Shown here one piece after another: positions 8,559 through 16,656 of a stretch of DNA of 49,102 nt (the stretch's first letter is position 1; every line of letters starts with the position of its first letter). The notes below the pieces were generated by a model, which had not been told where the DNA came from, did no database searches, and saw only the letters and a program-made list of their open reading frames with translations. The DNA is taken from positions 1 to 49,102 of the forward strand of contig JAJZXX010000154.1 in NCBI GenBank assembly GCA_021806205.1. Direction: 5' to 3'. The DNA comes from Bacillota bacterium. GTDB lineage: Bacteria; Bacillota; Sulfobacillia; Sulfobacillales; Sulfobacillaceae. A program made the translations under genes and the position numbers.

Positions 8559-9273
8559 ACGACAGGATGCATTTTCTGAACTTCAGGCTTTGTACCGTCA
8601 AGGACGTTTGGCACAGGCCCTCTTAATATCGGCCGAGCCGGAACGGTCGCTGATGCTGCGCGATTTGTTAGGGCGCCTGTGGCTATGTGAAGGCACTCAG
8701 GATGCCGCATGCACGTGTCGGTCGTGTCAAACCGCCTTGGAACATCATCCGGATTGGATTGAGCTGAACCCCACGTCAAAAACTATCCATATCGACGACG
8801 TCCGGTTAGCCGTGTCTACCATGACGGTGGCGCCGACCTGGTCACCCGCTAAGGTTATTGCTCTCTATCCGGCTGACGCGCTCGGACGGGAGGCGGCCAA
8901 TTACCTATTAAAACACTTGGAGGAACCACCCCGTTTTGCCCAATACCTTCTCTTGACGAACGCTCCCGACGGAATCCTACCTACCGTTAAAAGTCGGTTG
9001 CAGCATTGGAGGTTGGTCGGCGAAGAAAAAACTATGGCCGCTGAGGATCAAGGCAACCTGTTGGGGCGATTGAAACACGAGAAATTGACCTCAAAAATTC
9101 TGGTACAAGCGTGTTACTGGGTCCGGGATCAGTATTACACAACCCACGAAACTGACTGGCTTTCCGTCTGGGAAGCTATTATAGAGGCCTCGGGCCAGCT
9201 CGACTTGAATGGCAACGAGGATTTGGTCCGTGCGCGGATTTTACGATCATGGCCCACCAGGTATGCCAGATGA
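8545..9273 (+). CDS. holB: DNA polymerase III delta-prime subunit
   Basis: Clamp-loader subunit of the replisome. The 242-residue protein has the AAA+ layout without a Walker A motif, as expected for delta-prime. A Zn-ribbon-like Cys cluster (WLCEGTQDAACTCRSC) follows the first helices, then IDDVRLAV, NYLLKHLEEPP and sensor-type TVKSRLQHW. ATG 8545 is inside the end of darA. It is shorter than the usual roughly 320 residues, so the C-terminal collar region is reduced. Its TGA overlaps the next gene's ATG. Confidence 0.88.
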   Translation: MRNSERQDAFSELQALYRQGRLAQALLISAEPERSLMLRDLLGRLWLCEGTQDAACTCRSCQTALEHHPDWIELNPTSKTIHIDDVRLAVSTMTVAPTWSPAKVIALYPADALGREAANYLLKHLEEPPRFAQYLLLTNAPDGILPTVKSRLQHWRLVGEEKTMAAEDQGNLLGRLKHEKLTSKILVQACYWVRDQYYTTHETDWLSVWEAIIEASGQLDLNGNEDLVRARILRSWPTRYAR

Positions 9274-9512
9274 ACTGGTGGGTTTATGTTATCCGCTGTG
9301 GTGACGGCACATTTTATACGGGAATGGCGCTGGACGTAAATAGGCGCCTAACGCGGCACCAGCAGGGTCATGGAGCCCGCTATACGAGAGGTCGCGGCCC
9401 ATTGGAGCTTTGGTGGTCGACCGGGCCACTCACCCGTCAAGAGGCTATGTCGCTGGAGATTAGGGTGAAAGGCTATTCACATGCGCAAAAGGAATTGTTG
9501 AGGGGGCATTAG
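9270..9512 (+). CDS. GIY-YIG domain nuclease-like protein (YazA family)
   Basis: An 80-residue single-domain protein with WVYVIRCGDGTFYTGMALD, the GIY-YIG signature in its V(Y)VIRC...YTG form, then the Arg of RRLTRHQQG and a closing EIRVKGYSHAQK. Such stand-alone domains are common in this position (yazA) next to rsmI; their cellular target is not known. The ATG at 9270 overlaps the stop of holB (ATGA), which decides the start over an ATG at 9249. Confidence 0.9.
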   Translation: MNWWVYVIRCGDGTFYTGMALDVNRRLTRHQQGHGARYTRGRGPLELWWSTGPLTRQEAMSLEIRVKGYSHAQKELLRGH

Positions 9513-9526
9513 CCATCGGTTTTGGG

Positions 9527-10357
9527 ATGAGTTTGGAACCGGGAACACTCTATGTGGTGGGTACGCCCATCGGGAATCTCAACGATTGGTCGCCACGTGC
9601 TCAAGCCGTGCTCCAGGAGGTCGATTTGGTCCTGGCCGAGGACACCCGGGTTACGGGGCTTTTATGTCATAACGCGGGCATTGAGGTCCACCTCTTATCA
9701 CTCCACGCGCATAACACCGAACAGCGGATTCCGACTGTGTTGACAAAGCTTCGGGCCGGCCAATCTATTGCGCTGGTGAGCGACCGTGGTATGCCGACGA
9801 TCTCCGATCCTGGTCAGGAACTGGTCGAGGCGGTATGGCAGGAAGAACTCCAGGTTAGTGTGATTCCCGGACCGTCGGCAGCCGTCACGGCTTTTAGTGC
9901 ATCGGGATTTCCCTCGCCGTATGTCTTTTGGGGGTTTTTACCGCGCGCCGGTTCCGCGCGCAAAGAGGTACTGGCTAAGGCCGCTTTATGGCCCTATGTA
10001 GGAATTTTTTATGAATCTCCGCATCACTTGCAAAAGACGGCGCGCGATCTCGCCCAAAGTTTAGGGGACCGCGAGGTGCTACTCGCCAGGGAAATGACGA
10101 AGATGCATGAAGAGTTTTGGCGTGGATCGTTAGCCCAACTGTGTCAAAAGGTTCAAAACCAGCGCGGCGAATACGTAGTGGTCGTGGGACCGGCTAAAAA
10201 AATGCCCGGAAGTATAGAAGTTGACTGGAATCAACTTGTCTCCCGGGTTGGGCAGATGGTCTCCGAGGGTATGCATCCTAACGACGCCATCCGCCAGGTG
10301 GCAAAAAGCCACCACGTATCGCGCCGGGACTTATATCAGCGCATCCACGTGGACTAA
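9527..10357 (+). CDS. rsmI: 16S rRNA (cytidine1402-2'-O)-methyltransferase
   Basis: RsmI 2'-O-methylates C1402 in the ribosomal P site using SAM. The 276 residues have the tetrapyrrole-methylase fold with LYVVGTPIGNLNDWSPRA, LAEDTRVTGLL, IPGPSAAVTAF and FWGFLPR. The usual SDAGTPGISDPG loop reads SDRGMPTISDPG here, a change at two positions. Its stop and that of convergent abrB overlap by 4 bp, leaving no room for a separate terminator. Confidence 0.95.
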   Translation: MSLEPGTLYVVGTPIGNLNDWSPRAQAVLQEVDLVLAEDTRVTGLLCHNAGIEVHLLSLHAHNTEQRIPTVLTKLRAGQSIALVSDRGMPTISDPGQELVEAVWQEELQVSVIPGPSAAVTAFSASGFPSPYVFWGFLPRAGSARKEVLAKAALWPYVGIFYESPHHLQKTARDLAQSLGDREVLLAREMTKMHEEFWRGSLAQLCQKVQNQRGEYVVVVGPAKKMPGSIEVDWNQLVSRVGQMVSEGMHPNDAIRQVAKSHHVSRRDLYQRIHVD

Positions 10358-10602
10358 ACGGCTTCGGTGTTCAGGTCCTTCATGCATGACTGGCACACCT
10401 TCTTGCCCCGGAACGACTCGATTCCCTCGGCGTTGCCACAAAAAATACAAGCGGGCTCATACTTTTTCAACACGATCTTTTCTCCGTCGACGTAGATTTC
10501 TAAAGAATCTTTGTCGCTAATGTTTAGGGTGCGGCGCAGTTCAATGGGAAGCACCACACGACCTAACTCATCGACTCGACGGACAATACCGGTAGACTTC
10601 AT
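10354..10602 (-). CDS. abrB: AbrB-family transition-state regulator with Cys-rich tail
   Basis: 82 residues from ATG 10602, with AAAGGAG at good spacing. The N-terminal swapped-hairpin DNA-binding domain is unmistakable (MKSTGIVRRVDELGRVVLPIELRRTL, given here only as a family pattern at 1-26). The C-terminal half has CIFCGN and CQSCM, a probable zinc-binding pair. B. subtilis AbrB represses stationary-phase genes and is kept at this locus. A perfect palindrome lies in its leader, consistent with autorepression. Confidence 0.93.
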   Translation of the reverse strand: MKSTGIVRRVDELGRVVLPIELRRTLNISDKDSLEIYVDGEKIVLKKYEPACIFCGNAEGIESFRGKKVCQSCMKDLNTEAV

Positions 10603-10631
10603 CGCGTTTTCTCCTTTCTGCTTTCGACATG

Positions 10632-10667
10632 ATGATACCAGTATCATGCCAGAAATACCAAATTATA
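10632..10667 (-). promoter_or_regulatory. abrB promoter -10 box and palindromic operator candidate
   Basis: On the minus strand TATAAT (10662-10667) is a consensus -10; only a weak TCGACA is seen upstream for -35. About 15 bp downstream ATGATAC-CA-GTATCAT (10632-10647) is a perfect 16-bp palindrome placed between the inferred transcription start and the ribosome site. Autoregulation by AbrB is an inference. Confidence 0.55.
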
Positions 10668-10791
10668 GTCAATACCTTGCGAACTTTGTCGAAAAAAATA
10701 TATGTTGTTGGACGAATGATGGAAAATGCTCTGGAGTCGGTTAGGAAAGGGCCGTCGTTCCCCCTAAAGATGTCAGTCCTTGAATGGAAAT

Positions 10792-10820
10792 TTGACAGAG
10801 GGCGTCTCTATTGTTAGAAT
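10792..10820 (+). promoter_or_regulatory. Sigma-A promoter of the T-box leader
   Basis: TTGACA (10792-10797) and TAGAAT (10815-10820) are separated by 17 bp, giving a near-consensus housekeeping promoter that starts transcription a few bases before the first leader stem. Confidence 0.8.
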
Positions 10821-10826
10821 GCGCGC

Positions 10827-11038
10827 ACAGTGAGTGTGGAAGGGGAAGCTGAACCACTGTCGGCTTAAGCGAGTCAGGAATGGTGAAAGCCTGACGCCAG
10901 GCAGTCTAAAGGCATGGCCCTGGAGCTCGAGGTCTGAACTAGGAGTAAGACTTCCGGTCATCCCCGTTATCGGATAACGAGAACCAATAAGGGTGGTACC
11001 GCGGCATTTTGTCGCCCCTTTGTGATGAGGGGCTTTTT
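10827..11038 (+). ncRNA. T-box leader controlling metG
   Basis: The antiterminator core AAGGGTGGTACCGCGG (10989-11004) is the T-box signature. Its TGGT would pair with an ACCA tRNA end, fitting the A73 discriminator of tRNA-Met. Upstream an ACAGTG/CACTGT stem and a GTCAG/CTGAC stem are visible; the loop of the latter carries an ATG triplet (10880-10882) that is a possible Met specifier, though I could not fold Stem I fully. A terminator hairpin follows at 11014-11038. Charged/uncharged tRNA-Met should switch between the two structures. Confidence 0.88.
11014..11038 (+). terminator. Regulated terminator of the metG T-box
   Basis: GCCCC and GGGGC pair around a 10-nt loop and are followed by TTTTT. 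This is the alternative to the T-box antiterminator just upstream. Confidence 0.85.
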
Positions 11039-11075
11039 GTTTTTTGTTGGGGTACCCAAACGAGGAGTGAGGACG

Positions 11076-12953
11076 GTGGGTGAATCCGTATGGTATATTA
11101 CAACACCGATTTATTATCCGAGCGACAGCTTGCACGTGGGGCATGCCTATACGACGGTGGCGGCCGATGCCTTGGCCCGTTATCATCGGCTCGTGGGAGA
11201 CCGCGTGTTGTTTGTGACGGGGACCGACGAGCACGGCCAGAAAATTCAAAAGAAGGCTCTGGAAAAGGGTCAAAAACCCCTAGAATTTGTGACCCCGATC
11301 GTGAAATTTATTCGCGATCCTCTCTGGAAACGGTTAGGTATTTCGTACGACGATTTTATCCGTACGACCGAGGATCGGCATCGACACGTCGTGCAACAGA
11401 TTTTTCAACGGTTGGTTGAGCAAGGCGATATTTATAAGGGGATTTACGAAGGGTGGTATTGCCTTCCGGACGAATCCTATTGGACCGAGTCGAAACTGGT
11501 GGACGGAAATTGTCCGGATTGCGGCCGCCCAGTGGAAAAAGTCACCCAAGAGAGCTACTTCTTTCGCCTAAGCCATTACCAAAACCGTTTGCACCAATAT
11601 ATTCTGGACCACCCTGAATTTATTCAGCCCACTTCCCGCCGCCATGAAATGCTGAACTTTATTGAGGCGGGCCTCGAGGATTTATCGGTGTCGCGCATGG
11701 GAGTGTCGTGGGGGATTCCGGTTCCGGGCGATCCCGACCACGTTATTTATGTTTGGTTTGATGCCCTGACCAACTATCTAACGGCTGCCGGATATCTTCA
11801 CGATACTGATTTGTTCCAAAGCGCCTGGCCCGCCAATGTGCACTTGGTCGGCAAGGAAATTGTCCGGTTTCACACCGTGATCTGGCCGATTATCTTGATG
11901 GCGCTCGACCTTCCTTTGCCTGATCGGGTTTTTGGCCATGGCTGGCTTCTCATCGGTCAGGCCAAGATGGGCAAGTCACTCGGCAATGCGGTCGACCCGG
12001 TTGAACTCTTCGATCGGTATGGGGTTGATCCGTTGCGACACTATCTTTTGCGCGAAGTGCCCTTTGGGGCCGACGGCAGTTATACGGAAGCGGCTTTGGT
12101 GCTGAGGACCAATGTCGACCTCGCGAACGATCTCGGAAATTTGCTCTCGCGCACGACGGCGATGATTGATCGGTTTCACCAGGGGACGGTTCCGTCGCTC
12201 GATGTCGGGAGCGACGATGGCGTGTTGGCGAAAGAGGCTGCCCTAGTGTATCGCGAAGTCGAGACTTTTATGAACAATCTAGCCATCTCTGATGCACTCA
12301 CGTCGATTTTTCGGTTGATTAACCGCGCCAACAAATATATTGAAGAACAAAAACCCTGGGATCTCGCCAAAAGACACGATGGGGTGGCTTTGGACAATGT
12401 GCTCTATGGGCTTTGGGAAACGTTGCGCATTGTGTCGGTGCTGCTCACACCATTTCTGCTTGAGGCCCCCAATCGCATCCGAAAACAGCTTGGTCTGACC
12501 GAGCCTGTCCTCCAGTATCGTGAGGCGCTCTTTGGATTTAATCCGTCCGGTTTATCGGTCCGACGGGAGGGCCCGTTATTTCCGCGTATCGAGTGGAAAG
12601 AATCCGTGACGGCTGGGGACGATACGGACCACGCTATCGGGGTGGAGGATTTTCGCAAATTGGATTTCAGGGTTGGCACCATCCGTACGGCAGAAATCGT
12701 TCCGGGCGCCGATCGCCTACTCAAACTGACCGTGTTTGACGGAAGCCGCGATCGCACCATTGTATCGGGAATTCGACTCCATTACGCCCCGGCGGATCTT
12801 ATCGGGCAACAAGTCGTGGTGGTGGCGAATCTTAAGCCGGCCACCTTCAAGGGAATTGTGAGCGAAGGGATGCTGCTGGCTGGTTCGCATGAGGGGGAAT
12901 TGAGCCTGGTGGCACCCATCCGTCCCTTGCCGGAAGGAGCCCCCGTCAAATGA
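11076..12953 (+). CDS. metG: Methionyl-tRNA synthetase with C-terminal tRNA-binding domain
   Basis: Class I enzyme of 625 residues charging tRNA-Met. The HIGH motif is HVGH (in DSLHVGHAYT) and the KMSKS motif is KMGKS (in AKMGKSLGNAV). A CPDCGRP pair marks the zinc-knuckle insertion, and GTDEHGQKI follows the first motif. The last 110 residues form an EMAP-II/Trbp111-like OB domain (VEDFRKLDFRVG, SGIRLHYAP, GMLLAG). GTG 11076 with GAGGAG nearby is chosen over GTG 11067 and the out-of-place ATG at 11022, which lies in the terminator. Its stop overlaps tatD. Confidence 0.96.
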   Translation: MGESVWYITTPIYYPSDSLHVGHAYTTVAADALARYHRLVGDRVLFVTGTDEHGQKIQKKALEKGQKPLEFVTPIVKFIRDPLWKRLGISYDDFIRTTEDRHRHVVQQIFQRLVEQGDIYKGIYEGWYCLPDESYWTESKLVDGNCPDCGRPVEKVTQESYFFRLSHYQNRLHQYILDHPEFIQPTSRRHEMLNFIEAGLEDLSVSRMGVSWGIPVPGDPDHVIYVWFDALTNYLTAAGYLHDTDLFQSAWPANVHLVGKEIVRFHTVIWPIILMALDLPLPDRVFGHGWLLIGQAKMGKSLGNAVDPVELFDRYGVDPLRHYLLREVPFGADGSYTEAALVLRTNVDLANDLGNLLSRTTAMIDRFHQGTVPSLDVGSDDGVLAKEAALVYREVETFMNNLAISDALTSIFRLINRANKYIEEQKPWDLAKRHDGVALDNVLYGLWETLRIVSVLLTPFLLEAPNRIRKQLGLTEPVLQYREALFGFNPSGLSVRREGPLFPRIEWKESVTAGDDTDHAIGVEDFRKLDFRVGTIRTAEIVPGADRLLKLTVFDGSRDRTIVSGIRLHYAPADLIGQQVVVVANLKPATFKGIVSEGMLLAGSHEGELSLVAPIRPLPEGAPVK

Positions 12954-13735
12954 GCATTAAACTCTTTGATAGTCACTGTCATCTCCAAGATGACGACTTT
13001 GCCGTGGATCGTGAGGAGGTGTATCGACGCGCTGCCCGAGAGGGAGTCGGCCTTATTATCCCGGGATATACCATGGCGAGTTCGGCGGCTGGTGTTGAAT
13101 TTAGCCAAGCACACGATGGCACCTGGGCCTTGGTAGGCATACATCCACACGAATCTAAAGATGCTCCCCCCAATTATCAAAATCAGCTTGATGGTTGGGT
13201 GACATCGGAACCGTCCGTTATCGGTGTGGGCGAGATCGGACTGGACTATCACTACCAATGGAGCCCACCGGACATACAGAAAAAAGTGTTTGTCGAACAG
13301 ATGGCATTAGCCCAAAGGCTTCATGTGCCGGTCTCGGTGCATACGCGGGAAGCGGAGGAGGACACCTGGGCCATCATCCGGGAGGTGGGCCATCCGTCCG
13401 GTGTCATTCATTGTTTTACAGCGAGTGAACGATTTGCTGAACGCGTACTGGACTTTGGATGGTTTCTCTCATTTTCGGGCGTCATTACGTTTAAAAATGC
13501 CCATGCCCTACGGGCTATCGTGTCATCCGCTCCGCTCGATCGGATCTTAATTGAAACGGACTCACCCTATCTGTCGCCGGTGCCCTGGCGAGGCCAGCGC
13601 AATGAGCCGCTGCGTGTCTTTCGGGTTGCGGAAGTGGTTGCCGCCCAAAAAAACATCTCGACAAAAGAGGTATTCAACCATACTATGTCGAATACTCGCA
13701 ACCTGTTTTTTGCGCATGATAGCAACGTGACATAG
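12950..13735 (+). CDS. tatD: TatD-family metal-dependent deoxyribonuclease
   Basis: 261 residues with the amidohydrolase-like TatD motifs: FDSHCHLQD (metal site), GIHPHE, VGEIGLDYHY, VSVHTREAEED, VIHCF and LIETDSPYLSP. Family members are DNases/deadenylases; the B. subtilis neighbour in this position is yabD/dayD. It overlaps metG by 4 bp (ATGA) and shares its T-box control. Confidence 0.94.
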   Translation: MSIKLFDSHCHLQDDDFAVDREEVYRRAAREGVGLIIPGYTMASSAAGVEFSQAHDGTWALVGIHPHESKDAPPNYQNQLDGWVTSEPSVIGVGEIGLDYHYQWSPPDIQKKVFVEQMALAQRLHVPVSVHTREAEEDTWAIIREVGHPSGVIHCFTASERFAERVLDFGWFLSFSGVITFKNAHALRAIVSSAPLDRILIETDSPYLSPVPWRGQRNEPLRVFRVAEVVAAQKNISTKEVFNHTMSNTRNLFFAHDSNVT

Positions 13736-13799
13736 ATCGTGGAGTTTGACAACACAGCATAGGGATGAGGCAACGCCATACCAAAAGGAGGACGGCTAT

Positions 13800-14789
13800 T
13801 TGATACAATGGAACACGTTGGGGCTACGGTCCTGGCTGTTGGGTGTCGTCGCGCTGACCGCGATGGGAGCCGGCATCGTCGGATCGCAGTTCCAGCATGT
13901 GGACATTATGATTCAAAGCCCAACCGGGAAACAACGACGCTCTATTTGGACTTTTGCCACCGGGGTTCACAGAATCTTACGGGGAGCGGGAATAAAGACT
14001 CAGCCGCAGGATTGGATTCAGCCGAAAAATCGATTAACCGCCTCCCATGACATCATCGTTCGAAAGGCTATTCCCGTGACCGTTTTGACACCTGAGCACA
14101 CCAGGCAGGTATGGACGACGCGGTACCGCGTGTCGTCCGTGTTAGCCCGGGCCCAGGTAAAACTAGGCCCGCTTGATCAGGTCCATCCGGGCCTAGGCGC
14201 CCATATATCGGCCGCTACCAAGATTAACGTCATTCGGCGGCGATGGGTTACCAAACGCGTTTGGTTAAGAATTCCCTATGCGGTTCAGCACCAGGCCGAT
14301 CCTCAATTGGCCCACGGCAAGACCGTCATTCGGGCCCGCGGGCGATATGGCAAACGCCTTAAAATCCTTCGCCAACTTTTACAAGATGGTCGGGTAGTCA
14401 AGACCATGACGTTGAGCCTAAGGCGGGTGGAGCCTTCGCGACCCGAGGTGATTGACTTTGGGACGGCTCGTCCAGTTTCGCGTGGGGGTACGGTGCCGCA
14501 ATTCACCAAAGTGATCCGGATGAGTGCAACCGCATATTGGCCCGATCCGGCTTGGTCGAGCGGGTATACGTATACGGGTTTGAAAGCACAGTATGGCATA
14601 GCGGCTGTGGATCCGTCGGTCATCCCCTTAGGCACACACCTCTATGTTCCCGGATACGGATTTGCACTGGCGGCCGACATCGGCGGAGCCATTCAAGGAG
14701 ACCGCATTGACCTGTGTTACAACACGTTGCAGCAGGCTCAAACGTGGGGGTTGAGGGAGGTCAATGTCTACATTCTCGGGCCGGGTTAG
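13800..14789 (+). CDS. yabE: YabE-like secreted cell-wall protein with G5 and 3D domains
   Basis: About 329 residues from a TTG at 13800, which is 8 nt after a strong AAAGGAGG. It begins with one membrane/signal segment (LRSWLLGVVALTAMGAGIVG), then two DUF348 repeats (about 35-125), a G5-like segment, and a C-terminal 3D domain with SATAYWPDP, GIAAVDPSVIPLGTHLYVPG and AADIGGAIQGDRIDLCY. The three Asp of the 3D fold are present. Such proteins are peptidoglycan lytic transglycosylases or resuscitation-like factors. The usual downstream neighbour rnmV is missing. Confidence 0.88.
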   Translation: MIQWNTLGLRSWLLGVVALTAMGAGIVGSQFQHVDIMIQSPTGKQRRSIWTFATGVHRILRGAGIKTQPQDWIQPKNRLTASHDIIVRKAIPVTVLTPEHTRQVWTTRYRVSSVLARAQVKLGPLDQVHPGLGAHISAATKINVIRRRWVTKRVWLRIPYAVQHQADPQLAHGKTVIRARGRYGKRLKILRQLLQDGRVVKTMTLSLRRVEPSRPEVIDFGTARPVSRGGTVPQFTKVIRMSATAYWPDPAWSSGYTYTGLKAQYGIAAVDPSVIPLGTHLYVPGYGFALAADIGGAIQGDRIDLCYNTLQQAQTWGLREVNVYILGPG

Positions 14790-14802
14790 GAAGTGAGCGA
14801 CC

Positions 14803-15699
14803 ATTTTCGATATCGATCCCCGATCGCGGGCGGGATTGGAAGAGGTGCTGGGAGACTTGGAATTGGCCCCCGTGTATCGTTGGGGCCAAAACTTTTTAAT
14901 CGACAAAACCACGTTTGATAGGATGGCGGATTTGGTGATGGAGGACCGCTCCCAAGCTCAAGTCCTAGAAATTGGGCCCGGGGTCGGCGGACTGACGCTC
15001 TCGTTGTTGGAACGCGGCGCGGATGTGGTGGGCTTAGAAATTGACTCTCGCTTTAAGAGGGTGCTGGATACCTTAGCGGATCGATACCCTGGGCATCTGA
15101 CGGTTTTATACCAGGATGCGTTAGCTGGGTCCTGGCAGGACATACTGGAGCATGTGGGATTTGACGCAGCGAGCATCGCGGGAAATTTACCCTATTATGC
15201 CACGGCTCCGTTGATGGGGTGCCTCCTCGATTTAGACTATCCGTGGCGCCGGGGCGTGTTCATGGTGCAAAAGGAAGTGGCCGAGCGGCTCATAGCGGGA
15301 CCGGGCCATCGCAATGCCTCCGTGCTCAGTGTGCTCTTGCGGTATCGCATGGATGTGGTGGGGGGGATTGGATGCGTGCCCGCTCCGCGATTTTGGCCAG
15401 CTCCGGAGGTGTCGTCGGCTGTGATACAATTAGTGCGAAGAAAAGAGCTTCCCGTAGACTGGGAAGTCTTTCGATGGGTGGTGCGGGCTGGCTTCGCTCA
15501 TCGTCGCAAGATGTTGCGGCAGGCCCTGGCAAAAGCGCCGGGGTCGTTCCTGAGTAAAAAAGCCTGGTCTTCATTGTTAAACGCACTAGGCATAGGGGAT
15601 TCGGCGCGCGCAGAAGAACTGACATTGGAGCAGTGGGTACGCATGAGTGGGGCATTAATGGACAATAGGAAGGGTGGGGCGGCGTACCATGATTTTTGA
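14803..15699 (+). CDS. ksgA: 16S rRNA dimethyladenosine transferase (KsgA/RsmA)
   Basis: Dimethylates A1518 and A1519 in 16S rRNA using SAM. Motifs are GQNFLID, VLEIGPGVGGLTLSLLERG, the acidic LEID, NLPYYATAPL (catalytic NLPY) and the C-terminal HRRKMLRQAL. The natural N-terminus (DIDPRSRAGLEEVLGDLEL) aligns with the family, but the only start giving it is ATT at 14803, 9 nt after AGGAAG. The nearest standard start is TTG 14836, which loses this helix and has a weak ribosome site. Overlaps the next gene by 11 bp. Confidence 0.93.
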   Translation: MFDIDPRSRAGLEEVLGDLELAPVYRWGQNFLIDKTTFDRMADLVMEDRSQAQVLEIGPGVGGLTLSLLERGADVVGLEIDSRFKRVLDTLADRYPGHLTVLYQDALAGSWQDILEHVGFDAASIAGNLPYYATAPLMGCLLDLDYPWRRGVFMVQKEVAERLIAGPGHRNASVLSVLLRYRMDVVGGIGCVPAPRFWPAPEVSSAVIQLVRRKELPVDWEVFRWVVRAGFAHRRKMLRQALAKAPGSFLSKKAWSSLLNALGIGDSARAEELTLEQWVRMSGALMDNRKGGAAYHDF

Positions 15700-16159
15700 G
15701 AGTCCCACCAAGGGCCGTCTTACTTTTGATGAGATGTTTGCCGATATGCTGCAATATCTCAACCAAGCGCCTGACGATCCCTACCGCATTATCATCGGGA
15801 CGGACTCCCATACGCGCCACGACACGGTATTGGTCACGGCCATCGTCGTCCACCATTTAGGCAAAGGGGGGCGGTACTATGTCCATCGCGCGCGGCGGCG
15901 CATGATTAAAAGTTTGCGACAAAAAATATTTTACGAAACCTCGACGAGCCTTTCAGTAGCTTCTCGCCTCACGGACACCCTAGAAAAGTCTGGAGTAATC
16001 GACATGGATGTGCAAATCCATATAGATGTCGGTCGTCAAGGCGAGACCAAGGATTTGATTCGGGAAATCGTCGGGATGGTCACGGGAAGTGGATACCGAG
16101 CGGCCATCAAGCCCGAATCCTTTGGCGCGTCCACGGTGGCGGACAAGTACACAAAATAA
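15689..16159 (+). CDS. YkuK-like RNase H-fold protein (DUF458)
   Basis: 156 residues from ATG 15689, after a GGTGGGG site and overlapping ksgA. FESPTKGRLTFDEMF, IIIGTDSHT, VVHHLGKGGRYYVHRARRR, IHIDVGRQGETKDLI and KPESFGASTVADKYTK match the YkuK family. Its RNase H-like Asp residues sit in GTDS, IDVG and VADK. Function is not established. It occupies the place of yabG in B. subtilis. Confidence 0.85.
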   Translation: MIFESPTKGRLTFDEMFADMLQYLNQAPDDPYRIIIGTDSHTRHDTVLVTAIVVHHLGKGGRYYVHRARRRMIKSLRQKIFYETSTSLSVASRLTDTLEKSGVIDMDVQIHIDVGRQGETKDLIREIVGMVTGSGYRAAIKPESFGASTVADKYTK

Positions 16160-16294
16160 ATCAATCTTTGTGGCACGGACCTATTGACCGCAGTGCATTG
16201 GGCTTGATAAAATAGTCAGCTTATTTGACATCGCTAACAACCGATGTTAAAATTGTCATTGTTGCCCTTCATCTGTGAGGAAGGAAGTGGTCGC

Positions 16295-16549
16295 GTGGCA
16301 GCCAAGAGTGTGCTGGATGACATCAAAAAGGAGCTCGAATCTCATGTAGGAGAGCGGATTCGAGTTAAGGCGAACAAAGGCCGCAAAAAAGTGGACGAAA
16401 AAGAAGGCATCTTGGAAAAGACATACCCCTATATCTTTGTAGTCAAGATTGAAGAGGGTCATTTGTCCGAGCGGCGCGTTTCCTACTCTTACACCGACGT
16501 ACTCACTGAAACGGTCGAGTTGATTTTGCCCGAGTCATTGACCAGTTAG
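16295..16549 (+). CDS. veg: Veg protein
   Basis: 84 residues starting at GTG 16295, with AGGAAGGAAG upstream. DDIKKELESHVGERIRVKAN, GRKKVDEKEGILEKTYPYIF and RRVSYSYTDVLTETVELIL are the Veg signature. In B. subtilis Veg is highly expressed and promotes biofilm matrix production, perhaps by acting on SinR; it is a marker of this locus. Two terminators follow. Confidence 0.95.
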   Translation: MAAKSVLDDIKKELESHVGERIRVKANKGRKKVDEKEGILEKTYPYIFVVKIEEGHLSERRVSYSYTDVLTETVELILPESLTS

Positions 16550-16557
16550 TTTTTTGG

Positions 16558-16579
16558 CCTCCACTCGGAGGTTCTTTTT
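16558..16579 (+). terminator. First terminator after veg
   Basis: CCTCC-ACTC-GGAGG is a short stem followed by TTCTTTTT. It begins 9 bp after the veg stop. Confidence 0.7.
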
Positions 16580-16613
16580 AAGTATAAAGCGCTCACCAGG
16601 GGAAGAAGATAGG

Positions 16614-16641
16614 ACGGCATTAGCCGTTCTTTTTCTTTTTT
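16614..16641 (+). terminator. Second terminator, abutting the cyanophycinase ribosome site
   Basis: ACGGC-ATTA-GCCGT followed by a long T-rich tract. The T-tract ends at the base before AGGAGG (16642-16647) of the next gene. A TATAAA at 16583-16588 could be a -10 box, in which case this hairpin lies in the leader and may attenuate the cyanophycin genes. Confidence 0.65.
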
Positions 16642-16656
16642 AGGAGGCGACGCCGC

